A DNA stretch of 6,820 nucleotides, from assembly GCA_900554405.1 (NCBI GenBank), contig USHI01000073.1, positions 1 to 6,820 of the forward strand, in the 5' to 3' direction. Position 1 is the first letter of the stretch. Every line of letters starts with the position of its first letter. Of this stretch, positions 5,853-6,820 are shown piece after piece. A model generated the notes under the pieces. The model ran no database searches and was not told the DNA's origin. It worked only from the letters and a program-made list of their open reading frames with translations. A program made the translations under genes and the position numbers. The DNA is from an uncultured Eubacteriales bacterium. Lineage in GTDB: Bacteria > Bacillota > Clostridia > Oscillospirales > CAG-382.

Positions 5853-5935
5853 GCCCAAATTGGGCATATTATGGATGTATAATAGACCCATAACGAACAT
5901 ACGGAGTGAAAAAGAGCATATAATAAGCCCAAAAT
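5853..5935. repeat. Iterated operator-like motif upstream of the ribbon-helix-helix gene
   Basis: A 13-base motif, TATAATAnGCCCA, occurs three times: inverted at 5861-5873 (reads CATAATATGCCCA on the minus strand), direct at 5878-5890 (TATAATAGACCCA) and direct at 5919-5931 (TATAATAAGCCCA). The inverted copy also forms a 13-base palindrome with a fourth GCCCA half (GCCCAAATTGGGC, 5853-5865). The two direct copies are 41 bases apart, close to four helical turns. Both contain TATAAT, so they may be tandem -10 elements as well as protein sites. Confidence 0.5.
5919..5924 (+). promoter_or_regulatory. Candidate -10 for the ribbon-helix-helix gene
   Basis: TATAAT at 5919-5924 would start transcription near 5931, about 27 bases before the ATG at 5958. 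No convincing -35 lies 16-18 bases upstream, so the promoter may be weak or need an activator. A second TATAAT at 5878-5883 is an alternative with an equally poor -35. Confidence 0.4.
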
Positions 5936-5957
5936 AAACACATTGCGGGGTCAAAAT

Positions 5958-6131
5958 ATGGCGATAAAAAGCTTATCCATACGGATAGACGAGGAACTGC
6001 TTAACAAGCTCCATGTCGTTGCGGATTACGAGGGCCGCAGCGCAAACGGTCAGATATTGGTGCTGATACGCGACGCTGTCGAAAAATACGAGGCCAAGAA
6101 CGGCAAAATCGGCTCGAATAAAGCCAAATAA
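5958..6131 (+). CDS. Small Arc-like ribbon-helix-helix DNA-binding protein
   Basis: This 57-residue protein has the ribbon-helix-helix pattern of Arc/CopG/MetJ repressors. An alternating N-terminal strand (AIKSLSIRIDEEL, 2-14) would contact DNA bases as a dimer. Helix one is about 11-24 (DEELLNKLHVVADY), followed by the GRSANGQI turn (26-33) typical of Arc proteins, and helix two with RDAVEKYE at 37-44. A short basic tail follows. The ATG at 5958 has GGGG (5947-5950) 7 bases upstream. A TTG at 5943 would add five residues ahead of the strand and has no ribosome site. Such proteins are often autorepressors or antitoxins. No toxin gene follows, so an antitoxin role is unsupported. The repeated motif just upstream is a candidate autoregulatory operator. 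Confidence 0.85.
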   Translation: MAIKSLSIRIDEELLNKLHVVADYEGRSANGQILVLIRDAVEKYEAKNGKIGSNKAK

Positions 6132-6142
6132 GCAATATCCCA

Positions 6143-6178
6143 CCGCGTTTTTGCACAAAATCTCGCGGATGTTTTGTG
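6143..6178 (+). terminator. Possible weak terminator or hairpin after the ribbon-helix-helix gene
   Basis: Two mutually exclusive stems are possible: CCGCG (6143-6147) with CGCGG (6164-6168), followed by a partly T-rich stretch, or CACAAAA (6154-6160) with TTTTGTG (6172-6178). Neither has a clean U run. It may only partly separate the two regulator genes. Confidence 0.3.
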
Positions 6179-6230
6179 ATATATGCCAAAAATATTCTAA
6201 AGCTATTGAATTGTGTTGTGATTTATGCTA
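6174..6230 (+). repeat. 15-base direct repeat flanking the regulator promoter
   Basis: TTGTGATATATGCCA (6174-6188) and TTGTGATTTATGCTA (6216-6230) match at 13 of 15 positions and start 42 bases apart, about four helical turns. The second copy runs through the spacer and into the -10 of the promoter at 6206-6234, and the first lies upstream of its -35. This is the arrangement expected of a repressor operator pair, perhaps for the downstream helix-turn-helix protein. Confidence 0.45.
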
Positions 6231-6234
6231 TCAT
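6206..6234 (+). promoter_or_regulatory. Promoter of the tandem helix-turn-helix gene
   Basis: TTGAAT (6206-6211, 4 of 6) and TATCAT (6229-6234, 5 of 6) are 17 bases apart, and the -10 is preceded by TGC (6226-6228), an extended -10. The predicted start is near 6241, leaving a leader of roughly 100 bases before the ATG at 6340. Confidence 0.72.
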
Positions 6235-6246
6235 ATTCCAAGTATA

Positions 6247-6315
6247 GGCTGTTGCCGAGCCGATGCTTTGATAATCGTTCGTTTTATGTAAAAGCAACGG
6301 GGTAAAACCCGCTTT
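6247..6315 (+). other. Leader RNA with alternative hairpins
   Basis: The leader can form GGCT/AGCC (6247-6250, 6258-6261). AAAGC at 6291-6295 can pair either backward with GCTTT (6265-6269) or forward with GCTTT (6311-6315). The forward form also encloses GGGT/ACCC (6300-6303, 6307-6310). I recognise no known riboswitch class. The stems are short, so chance is a real alternative. Confidence 0.25.
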
Positions 6316-6339
6316 ATATAAATTCGCGAGGATTCTTGT

Positions 6340-6820
6340 ATGTTTTGGAACAATTTTGAAAAGGCGTGTGAGACAAAGAAAATCACACCGACCGACGCTG
6401 CACGGCGAGTGTACGCCGATGACGAATCCGTGCTTCTGTGGGAGCGCGGAAAGGCGGTTCCCTCTGTGGAAACGCTTGCAAAGCTTTCGCTGCTGCTTGA
6501 TACCGACACGGACACGCTCCTCGGAGCGGACAACACGAAGCGGCTCGAAGGCGAAGGTGTTTTCTGGAACGGGCTTGTCCGTGTTTGCCGTCAAAAGGGC
6601 GCGAATCCCTATTCGGTATGTGAATCGATCGGCTTTTCGCCGGATGCGATCGCCATGTGGCGCCGCGGAAGTATTCCGGGGACGCTTGTCATCGCGCAGA
6701 TCCTGGCAAAGCTCGATTGCTCCGTAAGCGATCTGTTTTATTACGAAGAAAACCCCTTGCCGCAAGAGTACGGCAGGGATGTGCTTCTTCGCCCCGATAT
6801 TATGAGCCTTAGGAAACAAC
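6340..6820 (+). CDS. Tandem helix-turn-helix (Cro/C1, XRE family) regulator, 3' end cut off
   Basis: The frame is open from ATG 6340 to the window edge (160 residues, no stop). Two copies of a Cro/C1-type domain are visible, at about 2-62 and 75-134. Each begins FWN (2-4 and 75-77) and carries the recognition-region tryptophan and basic turn (LWERGKAVPSVETLAKL at 33-49, MWRRGSIPGTLVIAQIL at 106-122) and ends in D-LL/DLF. Both landmark pairs, Phe2/Phe75 and Trp34/Trp107, are exactly 73 residues apart, so the domains form an internal duplication without net indels. The C-terminal part beyond 135 is unknown and may hold a sensor or effector domain. GAGGA (6328-6332) lies 7 bases before the ATG, and an extended -10 promoter with operator-like repeats lies upstream, which suggests autoregulation. 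Proteins of this type are common in phages and mobile elements but also in ordinary chromosomes. Confidence 0.85.
   Translation, partial: MFWNNFEKACETKKITPTDAARRVYADDESVLLWERGKAVPSVETLAKLSLLLDTDTDTLLGADNTKRLEGEGVFWNGLVRVCRQKGANPYSVCESIGFSPDAIAMWRRGSIPGTLVIAQILAKLDCSVSDLFYYEENPLPQEYGRDVLLRPDIMSLRKQ

Noticed and set aside
4326..5893. Plus-strand frames opposite the membrane operon
   Set aside because: Highly basic, low-complexity translations typical of antisense GC-rich DNA, in conflict with the membrane genes that have promoter, ribosome sites and ATGA coupling.
5958..6131. Antitoxin of a toxin-antitoxin pair
   Set aside because: The protein fits the ribbon-helix-helix fold, but no toxin-like gene overlaps or closely follows it. 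The next gene is a DNA-binding regulator 208 bases away with its own promoter.
6223..6819. 198-codon minus-strand frame at the right edge
   Set aside because: Antisense to the tandem helix-turn-helix gene, whose plus-strand translation shows two aligned domains, a promoter and a ribosome site.
1..6820. CRISPR array, tRNA, rRNA or insertion sequence
   Set aside because: No regularly spaced identical repeats, cloverleaf-like segment, rRNA-like stretch, transposase or terminal inverted repeat was seen on either strand.

Overview
The window looks like chromosomal DNA from a GC-rich member of the Clostridia (Bacillota), possibly an Oscillospirales- or Christensenellales-like gut lineage. The evidence is AAGGAG/GGAGG ribosome sites, sigma-A type promoters, TTG start use, a Clostridia-style RadC beginning GHRxRxR, a TmcAL (YlbM) tRNA-modification enzyme and a Cro/C1-type regulator. 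The order-level placement is inference, not proof.

Layout, left to right. The 3' tail of a rightward gene encoding a hydrophobic C-terminus ends at 99, followed by a hairpin terminator that works in both directions. A leftward pair follows: ackA (acetate kinase), then radC, which overlaps it by 8 bases. At 2072-2144 is a compact divergent promoter region in which the leftward ackA promoter and the rightward tmcAL promoter share the same -10 bases. Rightward come tmcAL (tRNA-Met cytidine acetate ligase) and a DagK/YegS-type lipid kinase, coupled by a TTGA stop/start overlap. A second bidirectional terminator at 4233-4266 separates these from a leftward two-gene membrane operon: a six-helix protein of unknown function, then a four-helix protein fused to a flavodoxin-like domain. 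That operon has a perfect consensus promoter (TTGACA, 17 bp, TATAAT). The right end holds two rightward regulators: a 57-residue Arc-like ribbon-helix-helix protein, and the start of a protein with two tandem Cro/C1 helix-turn-helix domains that runs off the window. Each regulator is preceded by iterated operator-like motifs.

The central genes share acetate: AckA interconverts acetate and acetyl phosphate, and TmcAL uses free acetate plus ATP to acetylate the wobble cytidine of elongator tRNA-Met. Their overlapping promoters suggest the two are expressed competitively or together. No pta is visible beside ackA. The two regulators on the right look like accessory or self-regulated genes. No toxin, integrase or other mobile-element gene is visible. 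No rRNA, tRNA, CRISPR array or insertion sequence was seen, and no gene-free stretch exceeds about 240 bases. The strongest leads are the shared ackA/tmcAL promoter, the flavodoxin-membrane fusion with an altered phosphate loop, and the repeated motifs before the two regulators.
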